Shown in pieces: positions 45,123 through 56,128 of a stretch of 64,000 nucleotides of DNA (position 1 is the stretch's first letter; each line of letters opens with the position of its first letter). This stretch comes from Vicia villosa. Lineage: Eukaryota > Streptophyta > Magnoliopsida > Fabales > Fabaceae. The notes beneath the pieces were generated by a model that saw only the letters and a program-made list of their open reading frames with translations, ran no database searches and was not told where the DNA came from. The DNA lies in the NCBI RefSeq assembly GCF_029867415.1, contig NW_026705293.1:682001-746000 (forward strand), in the 5' to 3' direction. A program made the position numbers and the translations under genes.

Positions 45123-45859
45123 TTAGATATGTGCTAATAAGAAGAATATAAATGATTCTTCAGTCTTTAACTTGCACATGTTTGTGACTTGAGAAGCATC
45201 CTGTTTAGTTTTACACTGATGAGCTGATTGGAACCTAACAGCCTCAACTGTAATGTGAACAGCAGGAAGAAAAGGCTTCTTCATCTTACTTTTGCTTGTG
45301 CTGTTTTTGTTGCAGCCATGTATGTTGAAATCACATGAAAGCGTAACAAAACCAAGCAAGAAAGTGAAGGATCTGCCACAACTAACACTTCTCCTCCAAA
45401 GAAAAGGGGCGTCAACGAATCAACAAGGACATTAAAATAAGGCATAGATTTATCTACTACTCATGCTGTAACTAGTTTGGCAAAGAGGTATAATGAAGAA
45501 AATTATATGTTTCCTACAAGAATCATCCTCGCATAGACCATAGGCAACAACATGTTACATGACAACATTCTTGGCATTCTTGGCATTGTATCTAATATCA
45601 AAACATGTATTACTATTTTTCTGTTGCGAGATGTATTATTTTCTTGTGTAACAAGTTATGGTGCCAATCATTATTTACTTTTTACTCATTTTCCTCAAAG
45701 ATACAAATCAACCTCAAAAATTTCCTAAACTATAAAATCAATTTCAATCTGTACAAAATCATTCCAAAATAAAGCAATAAGATTCAATTCTAAAACCTAA
45801 TTGTTACCTATAAGTACCTAAAAAATTTTACACATAGGGGACACCAATTGCACCAAGTA

Positions 45860-46065
45860 TTCATTCTCTCACACTGAATCACAAACCAATTCTCACATTG
45901 AGAAAAAATTCCACACAAAAACACTCATTCATTCACGACCTCATAACCAAGACCCTCCACGACTCCACCTGCAACAAACTTCGATGTACGACCTCCGTGT
46001 GCAACAGGATTGTGTATGCGAGAGGCAGCAAACCTGAAAGAGAGACGAATGTACCATGTAGATAA
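45860..46065. repeat. Duplicated piece matching 11719-11930
   Basis: CATTCTCTCACACTGAATCA to GAAAGAGAGACGAATGTACC matches the first segment, with a 9-bp expansion (CCTCCACGACT) here. It is separated from the previous duplicated piece by about 1.3 kb that the first segment lacks. Confidence 0.85.
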
Positions 46066-46244
46066 ATCTATTCACAAACTGAGAAAAAAGTTCTGAATTT
46101 CAATTATATAGACTACCAACAGTGAGCAAATTGTAATGAACTCAATTAGAAGTATTGCAATGAAACGTACTGTTGTATTGACTTCCTATGGCATGTAAGT
46201 AGCAGCTGAAAAACATAGCGCATTACATGATGACTTTGTGAATG

Positions 46245-46385
46245 GAAAGTTTCCTTAAAAGGCAACATCACTAATGTTGTTTGCAGTTATAGATATCAAT
46301 AATAGATGTTCCATCCTTAATGAAGTTATTCACCGAAAGTTGAACGACTTTGTAGCAGCTGAAGTGTTAACTTGTGTTAGTTTTA
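46245..46385 (-). repeat. Inverted copy of 42548-42690
   Basis: GATGTTCCATCCTTAATGAA and GGAAAGTTTCCTTAAAAGGC are the complement of sequence at 42548-42690. The two lie about 3.7 kb apart in inverted orientation and flank the rearranged block. Confidence 0.8.
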
Positions 46386-46511
46386 TTTTTTATATATGTT
46401 AAACTATGCCTTAAAACCTTTAGTGAAGAAGTGAAAGAAAATATGTTTCGAGACTGCCAAAAAATTTAAGAAGTTGAAAAGCAATTAGAATGTCCAGTTC
46501 ATCTCATTATG

Positions 46512-47267
46512 CACATTACATAGGATTCCATACTAGAAAAAAAAACAACAAACCAAACTCTCCCGAGGCTGCCAGGCTAGTGCTAAATAGATAGGTAATA
46601 GATATTGATAACAAGGATACCGTAGTGACACATATCCGCATTTCGCAGACAAAAACTCCCTCCTATGCAAAACCAATCCGAATTATGCCATTATAACTCG
46701 ACCTACACTCTTTGTTCTTTTTCACCTCTTTTTCATTCTAGCGCAATCACATTAAGCCCGTTATCTGTACACATTCATAGTAAGGAAACCGGTTAGCGAC
46801 TATGATCCTTTTCATTAGCACAGGGTTCTGGTTATAAAAGTGGCACACCCCTTTTTATAACCCATCGCAATTGTGGGGGATCGGACCGTAATCCGCCCTA
46901 CCGAGTCCAATACCAGAGACCAATGGACCAACTAACAATGGGCGTTACTTTTTTTTTTAGAATCAACAACCGTTGGGCTAAATGACCGGGTGAGGGTCAC
47001 CTAACTTAGAAGGTGTATTCCCTTTTTTTTTCAATTTAATCGAACATTCATTCGTTATTTTTCAGGATCATTCACTTATATTCATCGGCCTCCAAACGTA
47101 GACGTGCTTAAGATGGTGCCGACTGCTAGTATAAACTACTTAAGAGGCTACTTCAAAACTTAGAACTCGAGGTCTCGGCATAATGGTTATTCAAATCGGA
47201 CACACATACTTAGGGAATTTAGGGTGTTAGGACGGGATCGATATTATCAAAACTTTCCTAAGTCTAC
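46512..47267. repeat. Near-identical duplicated block 3' of repeat-protein gene C
   Basis: Second copy of 12833-13587, with only scattered single-base and small length differences. Confidence 0.88.
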
Positions 47268-48350
47268 TTAACATAGCTTAGACGACAAGGGTGAGATGGG
47301 CAAGTCATCTTCTTCTTCTTGGATGGTTGGCATGATAGATAATCTAGACGTCTTGGTTTGAAAGTTTTGACGGCGAATATAAGATTGTGTTGTCGATACC
47401 CTTTTGGACTCTATAGCCCTCTTATTTGCAAGCTTAGCCTCCAACACTCTTTTGTTCTTCATTAAATTCTTCATTGCCGTATTCAAAAGTATAATTTCGT
47501 TACTTGTGTATCTTATATTTTCACTCTTGTGTATCTTAGATGGCATTGGTGAGACGAATGAGTCTTCTTCATGGATGGTTGGCATGATGGATAATCTAGA
47601 TGGCTTGGTTTGAAAGATTTGACGACGAATATAAGATTTTGTTGTCGCTACCCGTTTGGACTCTATAGCCCTCTTATTTGCAAGCTTAGCCTCCAACACT
47701 CTTTTGTTCTTCATTAAATTCTTCATTGCCGTATTCAAGAGTATAATATCGTTACTTGTGAATCTTATATTTTCACCCTTGTGTATCTTAAATGGCATTG
47801 GTGAGACGGACGAGTCTTCTTCTTGGATGGTAGACGTGATGGATAATCTAGACGGCATAGTTTGAAAATTTTGACAACGAAGATAGCATTGAGTTGTCGA
47901 TACCCGTTTGGACTCTATAGCCCTCTTTTTTGCAAGCTTAGCCTCCAACACTTTTTTGTTCTCCATAAAATTCTTCATTGCCGTATTCAAGAGTATAATG
48001 TCGTTATTTGTGTATCTTATATTTTCATCCTTGTGTATCTTAGATGACATTGGTGAGACGGACGAGTCTTCTTCTATTATGGTAGACATGATGGATAATC
48101 TAGACGGCATGGTTTGAAAGTTTTGACAACGAAGATAACATTGAGTTTTCGATACGCGTTTGGACTTTATAAACATTTTATTTGCAAGCTTAGCCTCCAA
48201 CCCTCCTTTGTTCTTCATTGAGTTCTTCATTGCCGTTTTTAAGAGTATCATGTTGTTACTTGTGTATCTTATATTTTCACCCATGCTATTGTAATCATGG
48301 TTTTTCTTTGGTTTTGATATTGGTGACAATGTTGCTTCGGATGTATCCAT
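47268..48350 (-). CDS. Internal-repeat protein, copy C (four 84-aa units)
   Basis: An intact, intronless 360-codon frame, the largest copy. Units start at minus positions 48281, 48029, 47777 and 47525, each exactly 252 bp apart. The leader (MDTSEATLSPISKPKKNHDY) and C-terminus (SPLSSKLC) match copy A. Relative to A there is one extra unit, most simply a gain or loss by unequal exchange. The units vary at a few positions only (for example DENIRYTNN, GENIRFTSN and SENIRYTSN starts) and all keep the TAMKN-x-M-x-NK core and the EEDS linker. No frame has been broken despite the repetitive structure, which hints at constraint or very recent duplication. Function unknown. Confidence 0.7.
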   Translation of the reverse strand: MDTSEATLSPISKPKKNHDYNSMGENIRYTSNNMILLKTAMKNSMKNKGGLEAKLANKMFIKSKRVSKTQCYLRCQNFQTMPSRLSIMSTIIEEDSSVSPMSSKIHKDENIRYTNNDIILLNTAMKNFMENKKVLEAKLAKKRAIESKRVSTTQCYLRCQNFQTMPSRLSITSTIQEEDSSVSPMPFKIHKGENIRFTSNDIILLNTAMKNLMKNKRVLEAKLANKRAIESKRVATTKSYIRRQIFQTKPSRLSIMPTIHEEDSFVSPMPSKIHKSENIRYTSNEIILLNTAMKNLMKNKRVLEAKLANKRAIESKRVSTTQSYIRRQNFQTKTSRLSIMPTIQEEEDDLPISPLSSKLC

Positions 48351-48860
48351 GTTACTGTATACAAGTATTAACCAGGTGAAATATGGCTTTTTCTTGTAGT
48401 TTTAATAGAAAATGAGGCTTGAGAATGAATTATAAAGGTGTGGTTCAACATTAAATAGGAAGAATGTTAGATAAAATCTGATATTTTTTAAAGGAAAAGT
48501 TTGTTAAGATTTTTAAATTAAGACTGTAATTGAAATTTTTTTTCCATGTTATACGTATAGTTTGTTACACTAGTTTTAAAAATTAGTCCTTTAGTATTTA
48601 GTCTTTTAGAACGCTCCTTATAAAAACTTGTTATTGAATGTAATATTTAATTTAGAGAGAATAGGAGTAAATTGTTACACTTTTGTGTTTTTGACGGGGA
48701 GTAGTTTGTTACACTTTTAAGTTTAAGATTATAGTAATTTGTTTCTTTATGAGAACACAGGACTTAATATCATCCCTAGTTTGTTTCAGTTTTTTTTTTA
48801 AAAATAATTATATAAGATTTGTTTTTTTCTAAATTTTAAAAGATAAAAATGATTTGTATG
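48351..48860. repeat. 5' flank of repeat gene C, partly homologous to A and B
   Basis: Shares GTTTGTTACACT-type phrases and ATGAGAACACAGG with the A flank, but is shorter and more diverged. A TATA-like word as clear as that of copy A is not seen. Confidence 0.6.
48652..48759 (+). repeat. Direct repeat with 52484-52591
   Basis: TTAGAGAGAATAG to TTATGAGAACACA occurs here and again at 52484-52591 with few changes. The 3.7 kb between them could have been inserted or the piece could have been duplicated. Confidence 0.8.
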
Positions 48861-49015
48861 GTGTTGTATATTTTTTATTATAAAAATATAAATATTCCTT
48901 AAAATAAACTAATTTAAAATATTATATTTAAAATAATATTTTAAATATTTCAATCTTTGATATAATAATCTTGGATATTACAAATTTAAATTCACTTAAT
49001 TTTGAAAGCTTTTTG

Positions 49016-49016
<1 letters not shown>

Positions 49017-49092
<76 letters not shown>
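49017..49092. repeat. (TA)n microsatellite
   Basis: About 37 uninterrupted TA units, the longest in the window. It is likely to vary in length between individuals. Confidence 0.97.
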
Positions 49093-49095
<3 letters not shown>

Positions 49096-50259
49096 TTCGG
49101 CGCAAATGCACGTGTTTGTATTTAAACTTTACCTTTATGAACTACATAAATCTTTCTGAATATCAGCCTATAAACATGCGACTACAACTCCATAAACTCT
49201 GATACATACTATTTCTTTTATTCAGTACATTTTATGGTTGCCAGTGGCTGATCTTGGGCCTGGCCAGGGTGGGCACATGCCCAGACTCGGGCCATTTATT
49301 TTTTGTCGGGAACATGAATAAACCATTTTATATATATTTTTTTTTGAATAAGAAAATCGTCTTTTAACATTGTCCCAGCGGCGGTACGTCATTTTGCTAA
49401 CTCATTGTTGTGAGTTCTATATGATTTATAATAACTTTTTAGTTTTCTTCAAAACTATCAAAAGTAAAAAATTAGATATTAATGCAAATAGGAGTCAAAC
49501 CCTGCTCCATATAAATGTGAGAACATTCTGCCACTCGGACATTGATGTTTTATCCTCATTATTTGGTTATTATTTATTCTTAACTAAAATAACATTTCTT
49601 AAAACACTCAATTTTAAACACCATTATATTTAAAAAAATATAGAATACACTTAACATTAATTATTAAATTCAATAAATTATGGTAACTTTACGTACACAA
49701 ATAATTATATAATTATAATATTACTAATTTTTCAAGGGAATTATTTATAAAATAAATAACTAAAATATAACAATAACAATAAATAGTTAAAATTTATTTA
49801 TATCTATAAGATATATTGTTGATTAAAAAAAACTAAATTAGTAAAATTTTATTAAGAAAATATTTTTATTGTATACAAAATATCATGATGTTATAATTAG
49901 TCTCGGGTCTCAAAAAAGTAAGGATCCATCCTGCTTAAAATACAGTGAGATCAATGATGCATTTTGTTGTTTCTCTTTAAGATATCTGAGAGGACCGATC
50001 ACTTTGGTTTTGAAGTTTTCACTAAAAGCAGATATAAAGATTAAAAACATGTATCTCAAGGCTTGATAGATCACGTTGGTTGTTTGTACAATGATTATAA
50101 TAATCAAATAACGACATATTACATTATCCTTGGCATACCACTTTAGTAAATGAAGTGATATTATCCTTGATTGCTTGATGGTATGTTACACTGAGCAGGA
50201 CATATTTAATCACTTGATAATATTGATATTATTCGAACTCACCGCAAAAAAGTCTTGAA
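49093..50259. other. AT-rich intergenic DNA with a transposon-like phrase
   Basis: GCCTGGCCAGGGTGGGCACA near 49258 resembles a degenerate plant transposon end. No coding region is recognised. Confidence 0.4.
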
Positions 50260-50557
50260 GGCTATGTTTGGATACAATAAAAAGAACGGAACGAGATAGA
50301 ATAGAGCGGAACGGAGCGGAATGGAATAAATAAGTCTTTCCATTGTTTGGGAACTTCACGATCGAATAGAGTAATTTTTTCATTCCGCCCAAATCGGAGG
50401 GTACAAAAAATGGTGGAAAGTGATGGAATAGAATGAGATGCATTTCATCCAATACCACTCAATTCCATCCGTTTTAATCAATCCAAACAATGGAATATAA
50501 ACTTATTGCATTCCATTCCGCTCCATTCCATCATATTCCATCAATCCAAACATACCC
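50260..50557. mobile_element. MITE-like element with TATGTTTGGAT termini
   Basis: Inverted ends GGCTATGTTTGGAT and ATCCAAACATACC bound about 300 bp. The arms are rich in GGAATGGA and TCCATTCC words on opposite strands, so the whole could fold back. Target duplication is unclear. Confidence 0.7.
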
Positions 50558-52483
50558 GAAAAGACATTTGCCTCATAATTTTATTTAACACGCTATTGTA
50601 AGGTTGTGTTTCATCTCTTTTGTTTTAAACTATACTTTAATTGACAAAATAACGAGTTTATTTTATTTTGATTAATGACTATTTATATATTACATACAAT
50701 GAATCTGCGGTCTTTAAATTTTTGTCCAGGCTTTATGATATTTATGGCTTCACCATTGATGGTTGTTGTTCTTTGATTTGATATCAAAAATTCGCTTTGT
50801 TTAATTTTCATATCACAAATTCGCTATGTTTTGTTATTCTGTTTTTTATTTTTGTTCTGATTTCGACTCTAATGGATTTCGTTTTGACATGTAGTTATGT
50901 TCAAACGATATGTTATGTTCTTCATCTTCATTTTGTTTATTTTTTTCTTCATTTTGATACTAAAAACCTTTACTTTCAGTTATGGATTCTTCCTCGGTGT
51001 TGGTTCCCGGCGGCCGACGATTATTATTCTAAAATAGCATCGGATTCAATTTTTTCCTCTTCAAAGTTCATCATCAATGGTTTAAAGTTTGTTCTTTTTA
51101 GGTTGTAGATCTATACATATGTGTCTTCTCCCATCTTTTTAACATCTTTGTCATTTTGTTTTTGTTTTTTAGGTTGTTGATCTATGTATAAGAAGTGTTT
51201 AGAGAGGAAGAATACAGTGAGATGCCAGTTTATATTTTTTTAAGAAAAATGTTTTATTATTTATTTTAATTTCATGTCTTTTATCATTATTATTATAATT
51301 ATTATTGATATTATTGCTATGGTTAAAGTAAAACCTTTCAAAATCAATTTACCTGATTCAACATTAAATAGTGCAAATATCACATTGAATAGTTCAAACA
51401 TCATAAGATGAATATTGTAAATCTTTATTGGGAAATCTATACCTATTTTAAACTAGTATTTTTCTCTTCCATCAAAATTATAAATACTTGTGATTGTCTT
51501 TTTTAGCTTGATTTTTTTTTTAATTATAATGGATCTTATTTTTTAAAAGAAACTTAAATCAATAATAATAAATAAATTTATAATTTCATACAATTTAAAT
51601 AATCATCTTGATTATTTAAAATGTTAAATAGTCAACTTAACTGTTTATAAAAAAAATAGTCAATTTAATTATTAATTTAATTTATATTTTTGTATAATTT
51701 AATTATGCAAAAATTATAATATTAATATTTTTAATTAAGACGTTTATTTTTTATTTATTTTCTAATTATTCATAATTATAAATAACAAAAATAATGACAG
51801 AACAAAAATAATATTTATATGACCAGAATTCGTGCAAATCCACGAGTTATTTTATAGTTGTAAAATTCGTATTATATTTTAGAAAGAAATGTGCATAACA
51901 ACAGTATATTTTGATCTTAATTTATTTTTAATGAAAAATTTTATTTTTAAATTAATGACGAATTTTATTTTTATTTTTAATCTTATTAATGAAAAATTTT
52001 GTTTTTAAATTAATCAGTGAATCTTAATTTTTTTTTGTAAATGAGAACAAATTGTCTTTTGATCCAAATATGACACTAATATTTATTCATACAATTAAAA
52101 TAATATTTTCAATTACTATGTTATTAGTTGATATTTATAAAACAATATGATTGCATAAGTAATTTTACAAATAATGTCAAAATAAGTTTCATATTTACAA
52201 ATGGGAAAATATGGTTGATCCAAATATTTATATAAATGAAAAACTATATTTATGCTCCAAATATAAATATTTGTTTAAATAATAAACTTTCTTGATTGGT
52301 TAAGTAATTTTGTCAATTTGTTTATTCATTCTTATTATAATTTGGTTTTATTTTAAAACTTATAAACTACTTTGATAAAATAATTTTGTTTTTCTTATTT
52401 ATATTTTTATTACATTTTGAAAACAAAAGTGTATGTACCACGCCAATACCCGTGCGAACACACAGGCATCCCATTAGTTTAAA
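50558..52483. other. AT-rich intergenic DNA, nothing recognisable
   Basis: No gene is supported. Near 52447-52475 a CCCGTGCGAACACACAGG stretch followed by CATTAGT resembles a decayed Helitron 3' hairpin end, which I consider weak. Confidence 0.5.
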
Positions 52484-52591
52484 TTAGAGAGAATAGTAGT
52501 AGTTTGTTACACTTTTATGTTTTTGACGGGGAGTAGTTTATTAGACTTTTAAATTTAAGATTATAGTAATTTGTTTCTTTATGAGAACACA
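52484..52591 (+). repeat. Direct repeat with 48652-48759
   Basis: Second copy of the repeat, directly after the Helitron-end-like stretch. Confidence 0.8.
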
Positions 52592-52863
52592 TGTCTAATG
52601 ACGGCATCGCCGAAATAGACATATCTCCTGATATTTTGATAATAGAATTCAATGATCCTATTGTGGTTATTATGAACAGCACCTACCCTGATTTCATCTA
52701 GAATTTTGAATCCAATGATTACCTTAAAATTCGTGCAATTCTGGCTTCTACACTGGAAATTATTGATCTGCTCAACGACCATATACTTAACTTAATGCCA
52801 GATTATCCTAAGAAAATATATAATCTAACACGTTATATACTTATCTATATACATACATACATA

Positions 52864-52866
<3 letters not shown>

Positions 52867-52916
<50 letters not shown>
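52867..52916. repeat. (TA)n microsatellite
   Basis: About 25 uninterrupted TA units just upstream of the Helitron relic. Confidence 0.95.
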
Positions 52917-52918
<2 letters not shown>

Positions 52919-52959
52919 CATGCTTTTACTAATTATGTTCAATCAACAATACAAGAGAT

Positions 52960-53530
52960 ATTCAAGACTATTATAGCGCAAATTCAGTGGATAAGTCTGA
53001 AAATCATGACCCGAAACTAGTTGATATCCTCACACTAGAATTTTTAAGTTCCCTCCGTACATCAGGTTTGTCTAACCATCACTTAAAACTAAAGGTCGGA
53101 ACACCCGTAATGCTCATGAGGAACATAGATCAATCTGAAGGTTTGTGTAACGGCACAAGGCTATGCATAACAAAGTTGGCGACCCATGTACTCGAGGATT
53201 CAATAATTGGAGGTTAAGGTTTGGGAAATTTGGTTTACATACCTCAAATGGGCATGTCACCATCACAATCACCATGGCCATTAAAACTAAATAGAAGTTA
53301 ATTCCCAATTATGGTTTCCTATTCCATGACCATTAACAAATCCAAGGACAGCCATTGTATAACGTCGGTCTATACTTACCAAGAGATGTATTTACTCACG
53401 GCTAAATTTATGTTGCATTGTCAAGAGTAACAACAAAAAAGGGAATCAAAATATTAATACATGATGAACAACGAAAGTTCAAGGGGAAAACTATAAACGT
53501 TGTGTACAAAGAGGTTTTTAACAATGTCTG
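52960..53530 (+). pseudogene. Helitron helicase (Pif1-like) C-terminal fragment
   Basis: The plus strand encodes, from about 53020, LTLEFLSSLRTSGLSNHHLK, then KVGTPVMLMRNIDQSEGLCN and GTRLCITKLA. These are hallmarks of the Helitron RepHel helicase C-terminus. Frame changes after 53216 are needed to follow GNLVYIPQM, SQSPWPLKLNR, FPIMVSYSMTINKS and KRFLTM. The Rep nuclease and the Walker motifs are absent. It is a decayed 3' fragment. Confidence 0.88.
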
Positions 53531-53785
53531 ATTTTCACAAATTTAAGTCAATAATTCTGTAAACTCGGTAGTATACCTATTACTACCAGTATTTTACCTT
53601 ATGCGACATTAACTTCATGTATAACTATTATCTTATGATCCTTTTGTCATGAAATCATTTGTGCTCAATGTATCTATGCCAAATCATTTAAATTGAAATA
53701 ACCATTATATATTAATTAGTCATATTACATAGATAAGACAAAAAACGGATACAAAAAAACTTAGACCAAAATTCCACATGTTTGT

Positions 53786-54530
53786 TCAATTCATCATCAT
53801 TGTCACAAGTATTTCTTTTCTAACACGATCCTTAATGCTGAACCCCGGAGAGTCTCCATCAGATAGACATCGGTCCTTAGAAAATTTGTACCAACCACGC
53901 CCTAAAAACATCCCAACTGAATTACCCTTTTCAGCCTAATGCACTTCACACTCATTCCTAACTTCTCTTTCCCAGTCCACCAAATCTACAAACCTTGCAC
54001 CATTTAGACAACCAGTCTTCACAACATGCTCATGAATTTCCTGCAATGTTAATATAAAACAACATTAATCATATGCGTTTTGAGTCCTAACAGAATATGT
54101 CTAAATTCAAAACTAACTTATAAGAAGACATGACTGAGCCCTCATTCCATTAATCACATCTTTCTTCCAAATACAATATTTGAACTCCACTGGCTGCTCT
54201 GCATAAGAGCTATCATCATCACCATCAACATCATGACATCTGAAACAAAATATAAAATCACAAAATGAAGAATTAACAAATGTGTAATGAAACCTTCTAA
54301 ATAAAAACATATAAACATCTACACAATATTATCCAATATTAAACATACACTGAATTATCAGATGACACCGATTTCCCATCATTCATTTTCTTCAATAAAC
54401 TTTCTTCACCTGCATGCAAAGATATATTCAGGGTTGCCTTTCCACAGTAAAACAAAACAACCACTCAAATCATATCTTTACCTTTTCCTTTCATTGGTTC
54501 AGCAAGTTTTCCTTCCATTTTGTTACAGAT
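53786..54530 (-). pseudogene. B3-like gene relic next to the Helitron helicase
   Basis: The clearest exon is 54040-53786 (85 codons to its stop): EIHEHVVKTGCLNGARFVDL, then LGRGWYKFSKDRCLSDGD, a W-x-x-F...L-x-x-GD pattern typical of plant B3 DNA-binding domains. Codon 35 is TAG (53938-53936) where TGG is likely. Upstream exon-like pieces occur at about 54239-54118 (CHDVDGDDDSSYAEQPVEFK), 54410-54350 and 54526-54485 (MEGKLAEPMKGKGK), but the splice frames do not all join cleanly. It may be host sequence picked up by a Helitron or an ordinary B3 gene that has decayed. Confidence 0.45.
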
Positions 54531-54559
54531 ACACACGTTAACTATTGTTGTATGACCTT

Positions 54560-55424
54560 CTAAGAAGTGTTGAGTACTTAAAATAGTGCTTTCAACCTTC
54601 CTCCACATAACTTATATAATACTCTAAATGGACTCTTCCCATACTTGTTGCTATTCCACCACCCACTACTAATCAATGGAATTATTCACTTAGTCTTCTG
54701 TTCATTTACATCAATTAAAACATTTTTTCATTTTATTTATATTCCTCATCAAAATACATTTACTACCCTTGAACTGACTTCATATTGAGATCCCCATAAA
54801 ATATAACTCATTACAAATATGTTATTACTCTTTAATATTGCACTATATTATTATCTAACCTATATCATTACATTGACTATTCAATTCTTGACTATTAAAT
54901 TGTATACTCAATAGGATACTCAATTTCGTGTGGACGGTCACCAACATAGTCAATAAATTATAATACTGCATAAACTAAAAAAATCTAAAACAAGTTTACT
55001 TGATATGCTCAAAGAATATACCCAACCCTTCAAATTGACAGTCAACATTAATAGGAACGCATTTAGAAGTAGTGCTTCACACCTTATAATGATCAACAAT
55101 ATGTAATATGCTAACACAATGTACCACCAATGCTTCATTTCTTTATAAATGTGAATCAAAATTTCAACAATGCTTCAAATTAACACTTTATGATATTTCG
55201 ATTTTGCAAATAAAGTCATTACCAAATGTACACAATAAATAAAACATTCAACCGAAACCTAATAAGATTCAATTTAAAAAGATGCATAATTCCATAAATC
55301 TTAATCTTTCAACACATACACCACTGTCAAAGTTATACATAAACATACAAAACCATAATTCAAACACAAAATAAACTAACTACACATTGTTCTATTTATC
55401 ATCCATCACAGCTTGCTAAATCAA
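54560..55424. other. Intergenic DNA, nothing recognisable
   Basis: AT-rich DNA with short open frames that match nothing I know. Confidence 0.5.
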
Positions 55425-55640
55425 CAACTTCATCAATGTGCACCACTACCTTCCACTATAACAATAGTATCTTCCACCGGCGGGTATCAAATGACATAGT
55501 GGAGTTTATCTCCTTCTTTAAACCTTGCTGCCCTTACGTAGTCGAAGCACTGTCTGTACAGATACATCTCCTTTTTCTTTGGCCTCTTCTTGACCTAACA
55601 GTAATACGGGTATCCATTGTCCACATCATATAGAACTATC
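55425..55640 (-). pseudogene. Second B3-like exon with two stops
   Basis: The minus strand reads KKRPKKKEMYLYRQCFDYVR then AARFKEGDKLHYVI, a B3-like F-x-x-GD pattern. A stop (TAG) precedes KKRP and another (TGA) follows HYVI where CGA is likely. Exon-like pieces continue to about 55990. It may belong to the same gene family as the relic at 53786-54530. Confidence 0.5.
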
Positions 55641-56128
55641 CGTGAAATTCTACCACGAACACAATTGTCTATTACTTTTGCTAGAATTTTCTAGACACAT
55701 GAACAAATTAATTAGCTACATATAAATGTAACAACCTTTTACTAATAAAACATGTAAGCTTAACACAATACTTACCATAACATTTGATAGAAACTTCTTT
55801 ACATCAGTAACTTCACGCACCTAGTACTCTTCGTGCTGTTCCATATAAATAGGACTCAATTCCCTGCAAATGGACAAAAAATTTACAACACAATGTCAAA
55901 AGAACACACTCAAAATTCATATTACTGTATTGTATTCACTATCACTTGACAAAACCTCTACCTTTCATTATCCGATAAATTGTCATGTATTCGTTCACAT
56001 CCCCGCTATCTGCAAACACCGCGGAAGATGAGCCCACATGCTTATCCTTCCCTTTTACGCACCTTTCACCTTCACTCCTTTCCTTCAATTTTGCACCGCC
56101 TAAATTATTTCCCTCCAACAAATCTTCC

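Larger units (their letters stand above)
44232..45340 (-). pseudogene. IQD (IQ67-domain) gene fragments, scattered
   Basis: Three minus-strand pieces look like a calmodulin-binding IQD gene. At 44694-44602, after a TTGCAG acceptor, an exon reads ARKALRALKGIVKLQAIIRG and RAVRRQ, the IQ67 core, but stops soon after. At about 44320-44232 IPTYMAATKSTQAR and at about 45340-45281 ISTYMAATKTAQAKVR match the family's C-terminal YMA-x-T-x-S/T-A/T-QA motif, each ending in a stop. The pieces are not in the right order for one gene, so they are shuffled or duplicated fragments. IQD proteins are microtubule- and membrane-linked scaffolds in plants. Confidence 0.65.

Noticed and set aside
49002..49202. Frame encoding a long Ile-Tyr repeat
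   Set aside because: It is a translation of the (TA)n microsatellite.
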